This document shows positions 31,378-31,395 of a stretch of DNA of 31,395 bases, piece after piece. Source of the DNA: CAZWRV01 sp964636325 (lineage in GTDB: Bacteria > Verrucomicrobiota > Lentisphaeria > Victivallales > GWF2-50-93); the NCBI GenBank assembly GCA_964636325.1, contig CAZWRV010000077.1:1-31395 (forward strand), read 5' to 3'. Position 1 is the stretch's first letter. Each line of letters begins with the position of its first letter. The notes below the pieces were generated by a model. That model did no database searches and had not been told where the DNA came from. It saw only the letters and a list, made by a program, of their open reading frames with translations. The position numbers and the translations under genes were made by a program.

Positions 31378-31395
31378 GCAGACATTCCTGTCTGC
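31378..31395. other. Small hairpin at the window edge
   Basis: GCAGACA-TTCC-TGTCTGC is a perfect 7-bp stem with a 4-nt loop. It ends at the last base of the window, so any T-run or larger element cannot be judged. Confidence 0.4.

Overview
The window looks like bacterial chromosome from the PVC group, most likely a Lentisphaerota (Victivallis-like) or closely related organism. The main clue is a pseudopilin of the FTLIELLVVIAI...LLPALxxAR type lying in a polysaccharide-degradation operon, an arrangement common in Lentisphaerota. Giant secreted proteins built from LamG, CARDB, Ig-like and RHS/YD modules fit the same group. This placement is inference from protein style, not from a marker gene. 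Every convincing gene is on the minus strand, so the window reads biologically from right to left. No rRNA, tRNA, CRISPR array or intact insertion sequence was seen.

Right part (31395 to about 20930): a tightly packed four-gene operon. It begins with a secreted right-handed beta-helix protein (31189-29774). Next come two paralogous glycoside-hydrolase-like proteins of the DUF6067 type, 1091 aa with an N-terminal CBM9/DOMON-like domain and 1523 aa with N-terminal LamG domains. The last gene is a type II secretion/type IV pilus-like pseudopilin. Two junctions are 4-nt ATGA overlaps and the third is a 22-bp gap with a strong Shine-Dalgarno. After the pseudopilin stop, the same frame encodes about 80 residues that match the C-terminus of the two hydrolases, so this is probably a relic of a third paralogue. 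A hairpin pair with a short T-run follows. The set suggests binding and breakdown of a complex glycan.

Middle (20740 to 10309): a promoter with an overlapping LacI-family-like palindrome drives a 3450-aa Sec-exported mosaic protein. It has two squalene-cyclase-like alpha/alpha toroids, seven CARDB domains, an FN3 domain, a duplicated LamG unit, six Ig-like repeats and a tail with nine ISGS-type repeats.

Left part (10246 to 743): 62 bp further on, with no visible terminator, lies a 3000-aa Sec-exported RHS/YD protein. It has an N-terminal transglutaminase-like domain whose catalytic Cys and His appear to be missing, Ig-like domains, about 50 YD repeats and a standard RHS core ending in DPSG. 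Directly after DPSG the DNA turns AT-rich and encodes a roughly 210-residue tip with an HEYMH zinc-metallopeptidase motif. A 157-aa AT-rich orphan gene follows 27 bp later. This is the layout of a polymorphic toxin with its immunity gene and is the most interesting system in the window. The far left (1-742) holds only a broken tyrosine-recombinase end and non-coding DNA rich in GTCCCC motifs, consistent with an old mobile-element scar beside the exchangeable toxin tip.
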